A stretch of 64,000 nt of DNA from a bacterium (GCA_028716385.1 JAQUPX010000001.1:532775-596774), one strand, 5' to 3'; positions 1 to 9,357 are shown, numbered from the stretch's first letter. Program-made: numbers and translations. The notes: generated by a model from the letters alone, not told the origin.

Positions 1-1
1 G

Positions 2-946
2 CCGGATGAAAACGCGATGAAGGCGAAAGTGCGGAATTTTGCTGCCGAGTTGTCTCAAAAAGTGGGATTAAAAAAGGATGAGGAGTATTCAGGACCTGTA
101 TTATTTGACGGGGAAGCATCTGCAATATTGTTTTATCAAATAGTCGGAAAGGGAGTATCCAATGCCCGAACTTTGCTTTTTGAAAATGATGCAATAAGTA
201 AAGCATTTCCGCGCGAAGGTGGATTTTTGAGCGGCAAACTGAACCAGATAATACTGCCGGTATCCTTTAATATATATGATGACCCTACGATGAAAGAATA
301 TAAAGGGAAAGCGCTTATCGGGGGGTATGTAGTTGACGATGAAGGAGTCCCGGGAGAAAAAATAAAACTTGTAGAGAACGGGAAACTTGTGACTTTGCCA
401 ATAGGCAGGGCTCCCACAAAAGACTTAAAGGTTTCCAACGGGCATGGAAGGGCATATGGATGGAAAGCGCCTGTCGGGAGAGTTAGTAATATGGTAGTGG
501 AGAGCAAAGACGGGCAAGATAATATAAAAGAAAAATATATCCAATTGCTGAAAGAGCGGAATCTTAAATATGGAATAGTAATTACAAGACTGAAAGGAGA
601 TGGTAAGGATTCGGATAGTGATGGGTCAACATTTTACTTCGGCGGAGAGAAAAAACAGGAAAGTTTGCTCCCCAATCCCGTATCAGCTTACAAATTATAC
701 GTAGATGGACATAGTGAACCTGTCAAGGGAATGGAGTTTGAAAACCTGACCTATAAATTACTGAAAGATATTATAATTGTGGGGAATGAGAATATGGTTT
801 GCAATTTTGTTGCCAAAGATCAATCCGGGCAAAGTGCCTGTGAGTCTGTGGTATCCCCTTCGATAGTGGTTGATGATTTGGAACTTAACCCGTCGGAAGG
901 AAAGTCGGTGAAGTTTCCGGTTATTCCGCAACCTGTGTGGAAATAA
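2..946 (+). CDS. TldD/PmbA-family protein, C-terminal part (5' end outside window)
   Basis: The reading frame is open to the window edge, so the gene starts upstream and only about 314 residues are seen. These match the C-terminal half of the TldD/PmbA (modulator of DNA gyrase) family: a GPVLFDGEASAILF segment, then DDPT, then YVVDDEGVPGEKIKLVENG followed by GRAP and a GHGRA stretch. Family members form TldD-TldE (PmbA) heterodimeric metalloproteases that trim modified peptides or unfolded proteins in the cytoplasm. The segment after GPVLFDGEA has no HExxxH zinc motif, so this may be the non-catalytic PmbA-like partner; that is inference. No partner gene is in the window; it may lie upstream. 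A strong hairpin terminator follows. The family call is fairly sure, the substrate unknown. Confidence 0.82.
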   Translation, partial: PDENAMKAKVRNFAAELSQKVGLKKDEEYSGPVLFDGEASAILFYQIVGKGVSNARTLLFENDAISKAFPREGGFLSGKLNQIILPVSFNIYDDPTMKEYKGKALIGGYVVDDEGVPGEKIKLVENGKLVTLPIGRAPTKDLKVSNGHGRAYGWKAPVGRVSNMVVESKDGQDNIKEKYIQLLKERNLKYGIVITRLKGDGKDSDSDGSTFYFGGEKKQESLLPNPVSAYKLYVDGHSEPVKGMEFENLTYKLLKDIIIVGNENMVCNFVAKDQSGQSACESVVSPSIVVDDLELNPSEGKSVKFPVIPQPVWK

Positions 947-970
947 ATAGCTTTTGAACTTAATAATAGA

Positions 971-1007
971 AGAAGCCCTTCGGAGAATTCCGAAGGGCTT
1001 CTTTTTT
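971..1007 (+). terminator. Rho-independent terminator
   Basis: A perfect 14-bp stem (971-984 with 989-1002) with a GAAT loop is followed by a run of T (1002-1007). It sits 25 bases after the TldD/PmbA-like stop codon. It also lies just past the end of the convergent gene at 1020, so the hairpin may serve both, though a T-run is only present on the + side. Confidence 0.9.
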
Positions 1008-1019
1008 AACAAATAAATC

Positions 1020-2831
1020 TTACTTCATAACAACACACTTTGTGGTTACAGTCCCACTATTGCATACAAGTTTTACAAGGTAAATTCCCGTCGGGAAATT
1101 AAATTCAAGCGTATGATTGCCTGCCTTTTTGTTTTCCGCATTTATTACACTTACAACTCTTCCGGTTATATCATATATTCTAAAGGAAACATTACTTTCT
1201 TTTGTAAGTGTATAGGCTATCTCTTTTCTGGCTATATTATAAGAACAGGATAGCGCTTTTTTCTGTTCGGCTTCCTTTATTCCGGCAGGGTGTTCTTCGT
1301 ATTCAACCCATATTGTATCTACAATTGCTACCCCTCCGGCATTGCCAAGAGAATCATCAACTTCTATACGATATTGAAAGTATCGTGTCTGCGGGAGGCT
1401 TATAAGGCTATCTCCCGAATATTTCATCGGCGCACTCCAACCGGACGCTTCAATATCCGGTATAGTTAATCCGCATCTAACCCTGTACATCATAGTATAA
1501 CCTTCAGGCACGCAATCATGCCACCCGAATCTAAGCCACAGGACGGCTTTGGAAACATCAAGTATTGATGATTCAATCCATGCGTGGTCTTCGTAGCCCT
1601 TTGCCATCAGATTTTTCCAGAATGCAAATTTGCCCTTGTCCGTATAAAGAATATCCATAGCAATGTCAGATACTTCACCACAAGGGCCATTTCCCAAATT
1701 GCAACCGTATACCCAGTGACAGTCCTCTGCATTTCCTAAAAAGTGCTCCATAAAACCTCCGCCGCTTACTTGCTCGAACCAGCCAATCGCGTGGTAGCCT
1801 CCAATTATATCTACCTTGTCACTCATATCTATGTCGACTGCCATCCCACCATCCCCATATTTACTTATTCCACTGGTAACGGGATGATATGTAAAATTGT
1901 TTCCCGTTCCGTCATTCTCCAACCAGAAAAAATCACCACTCTGGGCGCTGACTCCTATATCCATAAATCCATCTGCATTTATATCGCTTGGCCAACTGCC
2001 ATCAAGCTTAACGCTATTATACCTGTAAACAAGGTTGAAATTCCCTGTCCCGTCATTCAAGTATACTCTTACGTTTTTAGCGTTATACGCAGACGTTTGG
2101 ATATCAAGAAACCCGTCGTTATTGAAATCCGCAAGATTCGTTCTCCAAGTGGTATCCGCTTTTGCAAGCTTGGTGCTTGTAAAGTTCATACTTCCGCCAT
2201 TCTTGAAAACATAAACAGTCCCTTCCCATTTGTTGGTAGAAATGTTGCTGCCTTTTTGCGCAACTATGTCAATGTCTCCATCATTTTCAATATCGGCGGC
2301 TCTTGCAAAATACCACCCTCCGGATGTTATCTTATGCTGGGTAAACACCGTGCTGTTGTTGTCAAACCAGAACAATCCCTCATCTCCGGACACTACAATG
2401 TCGCTATCACCATCCCTGTCCAAATCATAAGGCCATATCGTTCCATGACTTCCAATAGTAAGAGTCGTATCTATTATATGTCTTATGAAATTGAACGAAT
2501 CTTGCTGCTCATACCATACTACAAAATCCGAAAATACTGCAACCAAATCGTAATCTCCATCTAAGTCTACATCTGACGGCATAATTACATTATGTCCACC
2601 AATCAAGGCGTTTGTGTCTACGGTATATAACTTCCAGTTATTAGTATCAATCCCATGGGGTTTAAGAGAAATTTGATTCGGAAGACTGTAAACAATATTG
2701 GAACAAGTGTCAAAATCGTTTCCCCATGTAACAAGGGAAACACTCTCTCCGGGGCCACTATGCCAATTCGTCTGTGTTTCTATAGTAGCTCCGAGATACC
2801 AGAGAAGAAGAAGTATTATTGCGTTTGTCAT
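1020..2831 (-). CDS. Secreted FG-GAP/VCBS repeat protein with T9SS sorting domain
   Basis: A 603-residue exported protein. The frame extends to a GTG at 2852, but the ATG at 2831 has a GGGGGTGG Shine-Dalgarno just upstream and begins directly with a signal peptide (MTNAIILLLLWYLG), so it is preferred. The middle carries several calcium-binding FG-GAP/VCBS signatures of the DxDxDGxxD type (DVDLDGDYD, DLDRDGDSD, DFNNDGFLD, DINADGFMD), predicting a seven-bladed propeller. The last ~85 residues are a type A T9SS sorting domain: YDITGRVVSVI, then TGIYLVKL, ending in a basic tail. Such domains direct passage through the SprA pore and are normally removed at the cell surface. Function beyond surface or extracellular location is unknown; propellers of this type often bind ligands or matrix. 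Confidence 0.85.
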   Translation of the reverse strand: MTNAIILLLLWYLGATIETQTNWHSGPGESVSLVTWGNDFDTCSNIVYSLPNQISLKPHGIDTNNWKLYTVDTNALIGGHNVIMPSDVDLDGDYDLVAVFSDFVVWYEQQDSFNFIRHIIDTTLTIGSHGTIWPYDLDRDGDSDIVVSGDEGLFWFDNNSTVFTQHKITSGGWYFARAADIENDGDIDIVAQKGSNISTNKWEGTVYVFKNGGSMNFTSTKLAKADTTWRTNLADFNNDGFLDIQTSAYNAKNVRVYLNDGTGNFNLVYRYNSVKLDGSWPSDINADGFMDIGVSAQSGDFFWLENDGTGNNFTYHPVTSGISKYGDGGMAVDIDMSDKVDIIGGYHAIGWFEQVSGGGFMEHFLGNAEDCHWVYGCNLGNGPCGEVSDIAMDILYTDKGKFAFWKNLMAKGYEDHAWIESSILDVSKAVLWLRFGWHDCVPEGYTMMYRVRCGLTIPDIEASGWSAPMKYSGDSLISLPQTRYFQYRIEVDDSLGNAGGVAIVDTIWVEYEEHPAGIKEAEQKKALSCSYNIARKEIAYTLTKESNVSFRIYDITGRVVSVINAENKKAGNHTLEFNFPTGIYLVKLVCNSGTVTTKCVVMK

Positions 2832-3042
2832 CTTGACCACCCCCTTTTTCACTTTAGTTATATAGCAATATCCGTGTCATTAAATCAAATAACACCTAAC
2901 TAATTATTTTTTATAGAGTTACATTATTTGAAGAAATTGCTCTTTATGCCCTTAAATGGGGTGTATTTACCGCACTGCAAATGCATTAGCGCGAGGAACT
3001 GTTATGAATAAAGGGGTATAAGCGGGGCGGGGTATTTTTACC

Positions 3043-4113
3043 CTATTGCTGCAGAGGTGTTTCCGTTTCCGGCAATATGGGTTTTGATATTGGCAAGGAG
3101 ATTGTAAACGTGGTGCCTTCTTTGATTTTGCTTTGGACGTCAATAAAACCATTATGATTGTAGACGGTGTTTCTGCACATAAATAATCCTAATCCCGTGC
3201 CCGAAGGTTTGTTTGTAAAGAATGGTTCAAATATGTTGACGATATCTTTTTCCGGTATCCCTTCTCCGCTATCCTGGAATCTTATTTTAATGAGTTTTGA
3301 CATAAAAATTGTTGTAATTGTTAATGTCCCGCCTTTGGGCATTGCTTGCTGGGCGTTTATAACCATATTTATAATTAATTCTTTCAATTGCTGGACGTCT
3401 CCCGTTATTTGAGGGCATGGGTTCAGCTCTTTTATAATATGCACCTTGTGTTTTGTTAGTTCGCCTTCTAAGATAAGAAGCGCATCCTTTATTATCTGAT
3501 TAATGTCTGCGGAAACGAATTGAGTTTTGTGCGGCCTTGAGAAAGCAAGAAGATGCTGAACGATTTCTTTTGAACGTTGGCACTGTTCTTCTATTGCCGT
3601 AATCCTTTTTAAGAGGGTTTCTTTGCGCATCTCCGCTTTTTTATTAATATCGTTCAGTATCATTTGTGAATAGGTGAGAATAGTTGATAAAGGGGTATTG
3701 AGCTGGTGGGCAATGCCGGAGGAAAATTGTCCGATGGTTACCATTTTTTCGGATTGGACCAATCTTTTTTCCAGTATTTCCATCTCTTTTATGTTTCGCA
3801 CGATACTTATTACTCCTATGACTTTTCTTTTTTCATCTCTCATTGAAACGCTGCTGAAACTTACCGGGATTTTTTCCCCGTCTTTTGCAATACATATAGT
3901 ATTTGAATCTTTAATTATATCTTTTATAAAAAGCGGTTCGTAAAATTCCCTGCTCTCAAATAAAATATCTACCGGTTTTCCGACTACATCCTCTTCTTTA
4001 TAACCAAAAAGATTCCCGTCTATCATTTTGATTTTTCTGTTAATATCTACCATAATGATAGTTTCTACGGCATTCCTGATAACATCATTAAAATAACTTT
4101 TAATTTCGCTCAT
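3043..4113 (-). CDS. PAS-domain sensor histidine kinase (NtrB-like)
   Basis: A cytoplasmic two-component kinase of 356 residues with no membrane segment. Residues ~10-110 are a PAS domain (LFGYKEEDVVGKPV, then an IPVSFSSV/IGVISIVRNI end). Next come the dimerisation/phosphoacceptor helix with His136 (SSGIAHQLNTPLS) and the HATPase domain with N box Asn253 (MVINAQQAMPKGG), G1 box DSGEG (281-285), F box EPFFT and G2 box GTGLGL (305-310). All catalytic boxes are intact. It probably phosphorylates the sigma-54-type regulator encoded just upstream on the same strand. The two genes are separated by 212 bp containing small palindromes. The signal sensed is not evident; the PAS domain suggests a soluble or redox-type cue. 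Confidence 0.92.
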   Translation of the reverse strand: MSEIKSYFNDVIRNAVETIIMVDINRKIKMIDGNLFGYKEEDVVGKPVDILFESREFYEPLFIKDIIKDSNTICIAKDGEKIPVSFSSVSMRDEKRKVIGVISIVRNIKEMEILEKRLVQSEKMVTIGQFSSGIAHQLNTPLSTILTYSQMILNDINKKAEMRKETLLKRITAIEEQCQRSKEIVQHLLAFSRPHKTQFVSADINQIIKDALLILEGELTKHKVHIIKELNPCPQITGDVQQLKELIINMVINAQQAMPKGGTLTITTIFMSKLIKIRFQDSGEGIPEKDIVNIFEPFFTNKPSGTGLGLFMCRNTVYNHNGFIDVQSKIKEGTTFTISLPISKPILPETETPLQQ

Positions 4114-4138
4114 CTTTCTATTTGCATAATACCATTAT

Positions 4139-4295
4139 GGGCTAAAGCCCTTTGTTTCTTTTGTTCCGTTATCCCCGCCCTAAAGGGCAGGGTAATTTAA
4201 ATTAAAAGAATCTTTCTTGTTTCCCTCTCGTTCGTCCCTGCACGCTTCCGGCAAAAGTTCTCCTTTTAGTTTGTCATTCCTGCGGAAGCAGGAAT
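4139..4295. repeat. Three small palindromes between regulator and kinase genes
   Basis: This intergenic stretch contains GGGCTAAAGCCC (4139-4150), an imperfect CCCGCCC-TAAA-GGGCAGGG hairpin (about 4175-4193) and ATTCCTGC-GGAA-GCAGGAAT (4276-4295). The first resembles the hairpin at 55558-55575. They look like dispersed repetitive palindromes rather than terminators, as none has a T-run. Confidence 0.6.
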
Positions 4296-4325
4296 CCACT
4301 TGCCCCATCTTTTGGACGGGATTCT

Positions 4326-5696
4326 TTATACGAAATCTTTATGATTAATATTATATTCTTTTAATTTTTGACTGAAATTCTTACGGTCCATCCCGGATTG
4401 TTCCGCGGAATGACTTACATTCCCTTTATTGTTTTTTAGAATTTCTATGAAATATTTTTTTTCAAAAGCCTCGACTACTTCTTTTTTTGCATCTTTGAAA
4501 CTTGAACTTTTGTTCAATAGCATTGGTATGCAACTTGAAAAATCCTCAGGTGTAAGCACAATCCCGTCCCTACTTGCAACTACCCTCGCAATTACATTTT
4601 CCATTTCCCGTACGTTCCCGGGCCAATTGTAAGAAAGCAGAATATCAAGGGTATCTCTGGATACTTCCTTGAATGCTTTGCCAAGAACTTTATTATACTT
4701 GTTTAAAAAGTGGCTGATAAACAAAGGAATATCTTCTTTTCTTTCTCGCAATGGAGGCAAGAATATTTTATAAACGTTTAACCTGTAAAATAAATCTTCC
4801 CTGAAAGTTCCTTTTTTTACGCATTCTTCAAGACTTTTATTCGTAGATGCTATTATTCGTGTGTCTACTTTTGTAGTATTGGAATCTCCCACTTTTATAA
4901 ATTCTTTTTTTTCTATTACGCGGAGAAGTTGTGCCTGCACGTTTTTATTGAGTTCGGAAATTTCGTCAAGCAATAGCGTTCCACCGTCAGCGGCTTCGAA
5001 AAGCCCTTTTTTGTCTCGGATTGCTCCCGTAAATGACCCTTTAGTATGTCCAAACAACTCCGTCTCAAGCAACGTATCCGTGAAAGTGGCACAATTAGTG
5101 CGGATAAACGGGCCCTTTGCGCGAATACTCTTGTAATGAATGGCAGATGCAACAAGTTCTTTGCCGACTCCGCTTTCCCCTTCAATCAAAACGGTTAAGT
5201 CTGTGTTGGCGGTGTTGCGGATAAGTTCATACACTTTTTGCATTTTTGGACTTCTGCCGATTAAAGATTCTATCCCTTCTACGATTTCCAATCTTTTATG
5301 AAGTTCCCTGTTCTCTTCTATAATAGCCTTGTGATGCAGGGCGTTCCGGACGGTTAGTTTTGTTTCTTCTATATTGCAGGGTTTTGTAAGATAATCAAAA
5401 GCGCCGACTTTCATTGCTTCTACGGCGGATTCAACCGTTCCAAACCCCGTAAGGATTATTACCTCTATATCGGGATTGTGCTTTTTAATGTTTTTTAAGA
5501 CTTCCAGCCCATCCATTTTGGGCATCTTAAAGTCAACAATTATCAGGTGAAAGTTACTTCTGTCTATAAACTCCATTGCTTTTATCCCGTCGTCAGCAAT
5601 GGTAACGTCGTATCCTTCGTCTAATAGAAGGTCGCTTAAACATTGGCACCAGTACTTATCGTCATCAACTACCAGAATTCTTGCTTTTGTTATCAT
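4326..5696 (-). CDS. Sigma-54-dependent response regulator (NtrC family)
   Basis: A 456-residue transcription activator. The receiver domain (1-120) has the acidic pocket D11-D13, phosphoacceptor Asp55 (LIIVDFKMP) and Lys105. The central AAA+ domain has Walker A GESGVGKE (173-180), the sigma-54 contact loop as GSFTGA (220-225; Ser replaces the usual Ala) and Walker B LLLDEI (241-246). The C-terminus is a Fis-type helix-turn-helix (NNKGNVSHSAEQSGMDRKNF). It should hydrolyse ATP to remodel RNA polymerase holding sigma-54 once phosphorylated, most likely by the kinase encoded next. No -24/-12 promoter was recognised in the window, so its targets are unknown. The start is the only ATG near the conserved receiver N-terminus; no clear Shine-Dalgarno. 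Confidence 0.93.
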   Translation of the reverse strand: MITKARILVVDDDKYWCQCLSDLLLDEGYDVTIADDGIKAMEFIDRSNFHLIIVDFKMPKMDGLEVLKNIKKHNPDIEVIILTGFGTVESAVEAMKVGAFDYLTKPCNIEETKLTVRNALHHKAIIEENRELHKRLEIVEGIESLIGRSPKMQKVYELIRNTANTDLTVLIEGESGVGKELVASAIHYKSIRAKGPFIRTNCATFTDTLLETELFGHTKGSFTGAIRDKKGLFEAADGGTLLLDEISELNKNVQAQLLRVIEKKEFIKVGDSNTTKVDTRIIASTNKSLEECVKKGTFREDLFYRLNVYKIFLPPLRERKEDIPLFISHFLNKYNKVLGKAFKEVSRDTLDILLSYNWPGNVREMENVIARVVASRDGIVLTPEDFSSCIPMLLNKSSSFKDAKKEVVEAFEKKYFIEILKNNKGNVSHSAEQSGMDRKNFSQKLKEYNINHKDFV

Positions 5697-5945
5697 ACGG
5701 TTGTTAATAATAAATTTTCAAAATTTCTTTATATAGTATATGGCATATATTTTTAATTTTTGCAAGTTGTTTTTTCTTTTTTCTTGGTTTTTAGTTTGAA
5801 TTTCTATTTGAATAAACAACTATTCTTAAAAATAATCGCAACTCGGCTTCTTTTTGCTGACTATGGTAAGGATAAAGGCTACTATTTATTTGCCTTTTCA
5901 CCTCAGAAAAAAATAAAAAAATTTTTCCCTTGACTAACGATATAT

Positions 5946-5990
5946 ACACAATATGTTGTAACATCCTTATATAATAATACAAGATTTAGT
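5946..5990 (+). promoter_or_regulatory. Tandem NrdR boxes around the nrdD promoter
   Basis: ACACAATATGTTGT at 5946-5959 closely fits the palindromic NrdR box. A weaker copy, ATACAAGATTTAGT, lies at 5977-5990, exactly 31 bp downstream, which is the known three-turn spacing of paired NrdR boxes. A perfect -10 hexamer TATAAT (5970-5975) lies between them, and a TTGACT (5930-5935) lies upstream. NrdR represses ribonucleotide reductase genes when dATP is high, so this is the expected control of the next gene. Confidence 0.75.
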
Positions 5991-6014
5991 ATCCTATGTT
6001 TGGTAGGGGGCAAT

Positions 6015-8078
6015 ATGTTGACTAAAGTAAAAAAACGGGACGGGAAAGTCGTTTCCTTTGATAAAACACTTATAATCGAAGCAATATTCAAAGCTACGCA
6101 GGCTGTTGGTAAGCCGGATCGTGAGCTTGCAGATAAATTCTCAACAAAAATCGTTGAATTGCTTGAATCCATAATTCATAGACGCACGCCGAGCGTAGAA
6201 GAAGTGCAGGATGTCGTTGAAAAAGTCCTGATGAGTGAAGGGGCAACGGAAATAGCAAAAGCGTACATCCTATATAGAGAAGAACATGCAAGAATCAGAA
6301 GAGCAAGAGAAGTGTTTGTAGACGTAAGCAAAACTATAAATGATTATCTTGACGCATCCGACTGGCGCACTAAAGAAAATGCAAATGCCGATTTCTCTTT
6401 CTCCGGCCTGATGATGCATGCTGCGGGTTCGGTAATTGCGAATTATGTACTGGATTCATTGTATTCCAAAGAAGTATCCAATGCCCATCGTGACGGGGAA
6501 TTACATATACACGACCTTTCTATGGGAATTGCGGGATATTGCGCGGGTTGGAATTTACGAACCCTCCTTGCAGAAGGGTTTAACGGTGTTCCGCGAAAAG
6601 TAGAAGCTTGCGCACCCCGTCATTTTGAGACCGCGCTCGGTCAGATAGTGAATTTCCTTGGTACGTTACAAAATGAATGGGCAGGCGCTATGGCGTTTAA
6701 CTCATTTGATACGTATCTTGCTCCTTTCGTAAGAAAAGATAATCTTGATTATGCGCAGGTAAAACAAGGCATCCAGAGATTCATATTCTCCTTAAATGTA
6801 GCGTCAAGATGGGGCGGACAGACTCCTTTTACCAACCTTACTTTTGATTGGACTGTTCCGGAAGACCTGAAAGCGGAAAAGGTAACGGTAAACGGGGAAT
6901 ATCAATCAAACTATGGCGTATATGCGGATTTTCAGCCGGAATTGGATTTAATCAACAGAGCGTTTATTGAAGTAATGATGGAAGGGGATGATAAAGGAAG
7001 GATATTTACTTTCCCTATTCCTACATATAATCTAACTAAAGATTTTAATTGGGATGCTCCAAATGCCCAACTTTTATTTAAGATGACCGGTAAATATGGT
7101 TTGCCTTATTTTGCAAACTTTATAAATTCAGACCTTGAACCGTCGGACGTTCGTTCTATGTGCTGCCACCTAAGATTAGATTTGGCAGAACTCAGACAAA
7201 ATATAACAGGTGGATTATTCGGCTCATCCGAATCTACAGGCTCGGTCGGGGTGGTTACGATAAACTTGCCGCGCATAGGATACATTTCAAAAAGCGATGT
7301 GGAATTCTTTGAACACCTTGACAGGCTTATGGAACTTGCAAAAATCTCACTGGAAACAAAACGTAAAATCGTAACACGTAATATTGATGCAGGGCTTTTC
7401 CCTTATACTAAGCGGTATCTTGGGACACTCAAAAATCATTTCTCAACGATAGGACTTGTAGGAATGAACGAAGCGTGCCTTAATCTTTTTGGCAAAAATA
7501 TTGCTACCCCCGAGGGAATGGAATTTGCCAAGAAAGTATTAGACTTTATGTTGGGAAAAATAAGAGCATTCCAGCAGGAGACTCAGAACATATATAATTT
7601 GGAAGCTACTCCTGCAGAAGGAGTATCTTATCGAGTAGCGAAAATAGACAAAAAAAGATTCCCGGATATTATAACCGGAGGTAACGGAGTTCCATTTTAT
7701 ACAAATTCAACACTTTTGCCCGTAGGCTATACGGATGACATTTTCAAAGCTTTTGAATTACAGGAAGGCTTGCAAACGAAATATACCGGCGGAACGGTGT
7801 TACACGGGTTTATCGGCGAGGAAATAAATTCTCCGGAACTATGCGCATTACTTGTTCGCAAACTGGCAGAAAGATTCCGTATTCCTTATTTTACGATTAC
7901 TCCTACTTTTAGTATATGCCCGGAACACGGTTATATATCAGGGGAACATTTTAATTGTCCTCAATGTAATACCGTTACGGAAGTTTATTCAAGAGTCGTC
8001 GGGTATTACAGACCTGTAGCAAACTGGAACGAAGGGAAAAGGCACGAATTCTCAGAAAGATTGGAATACAAAGTGTAG
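6015..8078 (+). CDS. nrdD: Anaerobic (class III) ribonucleoside-triphosphate reductase
   Basis: Reduces ribonucleotides to deoxyribonucleotides under anoxia with a glycyl radical. The frame opens with TTG at 6000, but the ATG at 6015 follows a TAGGGGG Shine-Dalgarno and starts at the conserved ATP-cone (KVKKRDGKVVSFD), so a 687-residue protein is proposed. The ATP-cone occupies ~1-95 and gives allosteric control. The catalytic barrel follows. A C-terminal zinc knuckle (CPEHG ... CPQC) precedes the glycyl-radical motif RVVGYYRP, Gly663, 25 residues from the end. The activating enzyme NrdG is not adjacent or elsewhere in the window, which is unusual since nrdD and nrdG are often neighbours. Paired NrdR boxes lie upstream. 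Confidence 0.96.
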   Translation: MLTKVKKRDGKVVSFDKTLIIEAIFKATQAVGKPDRELADKFSTKIVELLESIIHRRTPSVEEVQDVVEKVLMSEGATEIAKAYILYREEHARIRRAREVFVDVSKTINDYLDASDWRTKENANADFSFSGLMMHAAGSVIANYVLDSLYSKEVSNAHRDGELHIHDLSMGIAGYCAGWNLRTLLAEGFNGVPRKVEACAPRHFETALGQIVNFLGTLQNEWAGAMAFNSFDTYLAPFVRKDNLDYAQVKQGIQRFIFSLNVASRWGGQTPFTNLTFDWTVPEDLKAEKVTVNGEYQSNYGVYADFQPELDLINRAFIEVMMEGDDKGRIFTFPIPTYNLTKDFNWDAPNAQLLFKMTGKYGLPYFANFINSDLEPSDVRSMCCHLRLDLAELRQNITGGLFGSSESTGSVGVVTINLPRIGYISKSDVEFFEHLDRLMELAKISLETKRKIVTRNIDAGLFPYTKRYLGTLKNHFSTIGLVGMNEACLNLFGKNIATPEGMEFAKKVLDFMLGKIRAFQQETQNIYNLEATPAEGVSYRVAKIDKKRFPDIITGGNGVPFYTNSTLLPVGYTDDIFKAFELQEGLQTKYTGGTVLHGFIGEEINSPELCALLVRKLAERFRIPYFTITPTFSICPEHGYISGEHFNCPQCNTVTEVYSRVVGYYRPVANWNEGKRHEFSERLEYKV

Positions 8079-8132
8079 TTAAAAAACCTTTTGTTATCCG
8101 GTATTTCAATAATTGAGAAATAGTTTTAAAAA

Positions 8133-9266
8133 ATGTGGGGCATAGCTTTATTTATATTTTTAAGTAACTCGAGCTTGTCTTATACATTAAAGCAGGGAGA
8201 CACCTTTCCAACCGTTCTAAAATCCATAAGTATTTCCGACAGTACTGCAAATAAAATAACTTCCGTTATCAGGAGCAAATTAGATTTAAGGAGATGCCGC
8301 GCAGGAGACAAATTATTCGTTACCAAAAGAGAAAACAATTTCATTGAACTTAGGTATGAAGCCAATAAAAAGACGATTATCGTAGATAGTTTATTTCAGG
8401 TCAGTGAGTTGGAGATAAGAAAAGAATTTGTATGTCTTGAAGGGGCGATAGATAACGGCTCGTTATGGGATGCCGTGATAAAAGCAGGGGGGACTCCGAA
8501 TTTAATATATATAATGGCGGATGAAATATTCTCTTCGGATATTGACTTTAACGTTGAAACCCGTAATGGAGATAAGTTTAAATTAATTGCAATCGCCGAA
8601 TATTCGGGAAACAGATTTATAGGTTATAACAGGGTATTGTCCGCTACTTATACATCAGGTAAAGATGAATATACCGGAATATATTATGATAAAGCGTCGC
8701 ATTCGGGTTATTATAGTCTTGATGGAAAATCACTCAGAAAATTGTTTTTGCGTTCACCGGTTAGTTACCAACGAATTTCGTCCGGGTTTACTAAAGCGCG
8801 TTTTCATCCGGTATTAAGAAAATGGATGCCGCATCTTGGAATAGATTATGTAGCGCCTATGGGAACGCCTATCAGAACAATAGGGGATGGGGTTGTAATT
8901 TTTGCAGGCTGGAAAGGAGGGTTCGGGAAACATATAATAATCCAGCATAGCCAGGGATTTAAATCTTACTATGGACATCTTTCAAGTATAATAACGAAAA
9001 AAGGAAAGTTCGTGCAACAAGGAGACTTAATAGGGAAGCTCGGGTCTACAGGTATGTCAACGGGTGCGCATCTTGATTTCAGACTGCAAAAATATGGCCA
9101 GTTTGTGAATCCGATAAAAATAATCCCGCCACCGGTTATGCCGCTATACGGGAAAAACTTAGAGGAATATAAAAATTATACAAACAAATTAACGATTCTT
9201 TCGGATGTAGTAAAAAATATTAATAAGATTCCTGTTGTGGAAGTCGTAGAAAAATCAGTGAAGTAA
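8133..9266 (+). CDS. Secreted M23-family (LytM-type) peptidase
   Basis: A 377-residue exported protein with a short N-terminal signal sequence (MWGIALFIFLSNSSLSYT) and a C-terminal peptidase M23 domain (~215-330). The zinc site is visible as H234-x3-D238 (MPHLGIDY) and GHL (His282). The last motif, usually HLH, reads H313-L-D315, so the canonical third zinc ligand His is an Asp here. Asp can bind zinc and similar variants exist, so activity is possible but uncertain. M23 enzymes cut peptidoglycan cross-links or activate amidases. The N-terminal ~200 residues resemble the helical/OapA-type regulatory region of MepM-like proteins. It starts 54 bp after nrdD and may be co-transcribed; a double hairpin follows. 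Confidence 0.85.
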   Translation: MWGIALFIFLSNSSLSYTLKQGDTFPTVLKSISISDSTANKITSVIRSKLDLRRCRAGDKLFVTKRENNFIELRYEANKKTIIVDSLFQVSELEIRKEFVCLEGAIDNGSLWDAVIKAGGTPNLIYIMADEIFSSDIDFNVETRNGDKFKLIAIAEYSGNRFIGYNRVLSATYTSGKDEYTGIYYDKASHSGYYSLDGKSLRKLFLRSPVSYQRISSGFTKARFHPVLRKWMPHLGIDYVAPMGTPIRTIGDGVVIFAGWKGGFGKHIIIQHSQGFKSYYGHLSSIITKKGKFVQQGDLIGKLGSTGMSTGAHLDFRLQKYGQFVNPIKIIPPPVMPLYGKNLEEYKNYTNKLTILSDVVKNINKIPVVEVVEKSVK

Positions 9267-9267
9267 T

Positions 9268-9346
9268 AAACCTACCCGACGGTAGGTTTGAAAATTAATA
9301 AATAAGGGTAGGTGAGGTTATCTCATCTACCCTTATTTATTTTATA
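9268..9346. terminator. Double-hairpin bidirectional terminator
   Basis: Two stems lie between convergent genes: AAACCTACC-CGAC-GGTAGGTTT (9268-9289) and a longer one (9301-9311 with 9327-9337, extended inward by five more pairs) flanked by A-rich and T-rich sequence on either side. It can end transcription from both the M23 gene and the Kelch gene at 9358. Confidence 0.85.
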
Positions 9347-9357
9347 GAATATATATT

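Noticed and set aside
1743..2564. 273-codon plus-strand frame
   Set aside because: It is antisense to the FG-GAP protein, whose signal peptide, calcium loops and sorting domain are unmistakable.
5640..5665. Possible sigma-54 promoter (TGGCAC)
   Set aside because: It lies inside the regulator's coding sequence and the -12 element does not fit.
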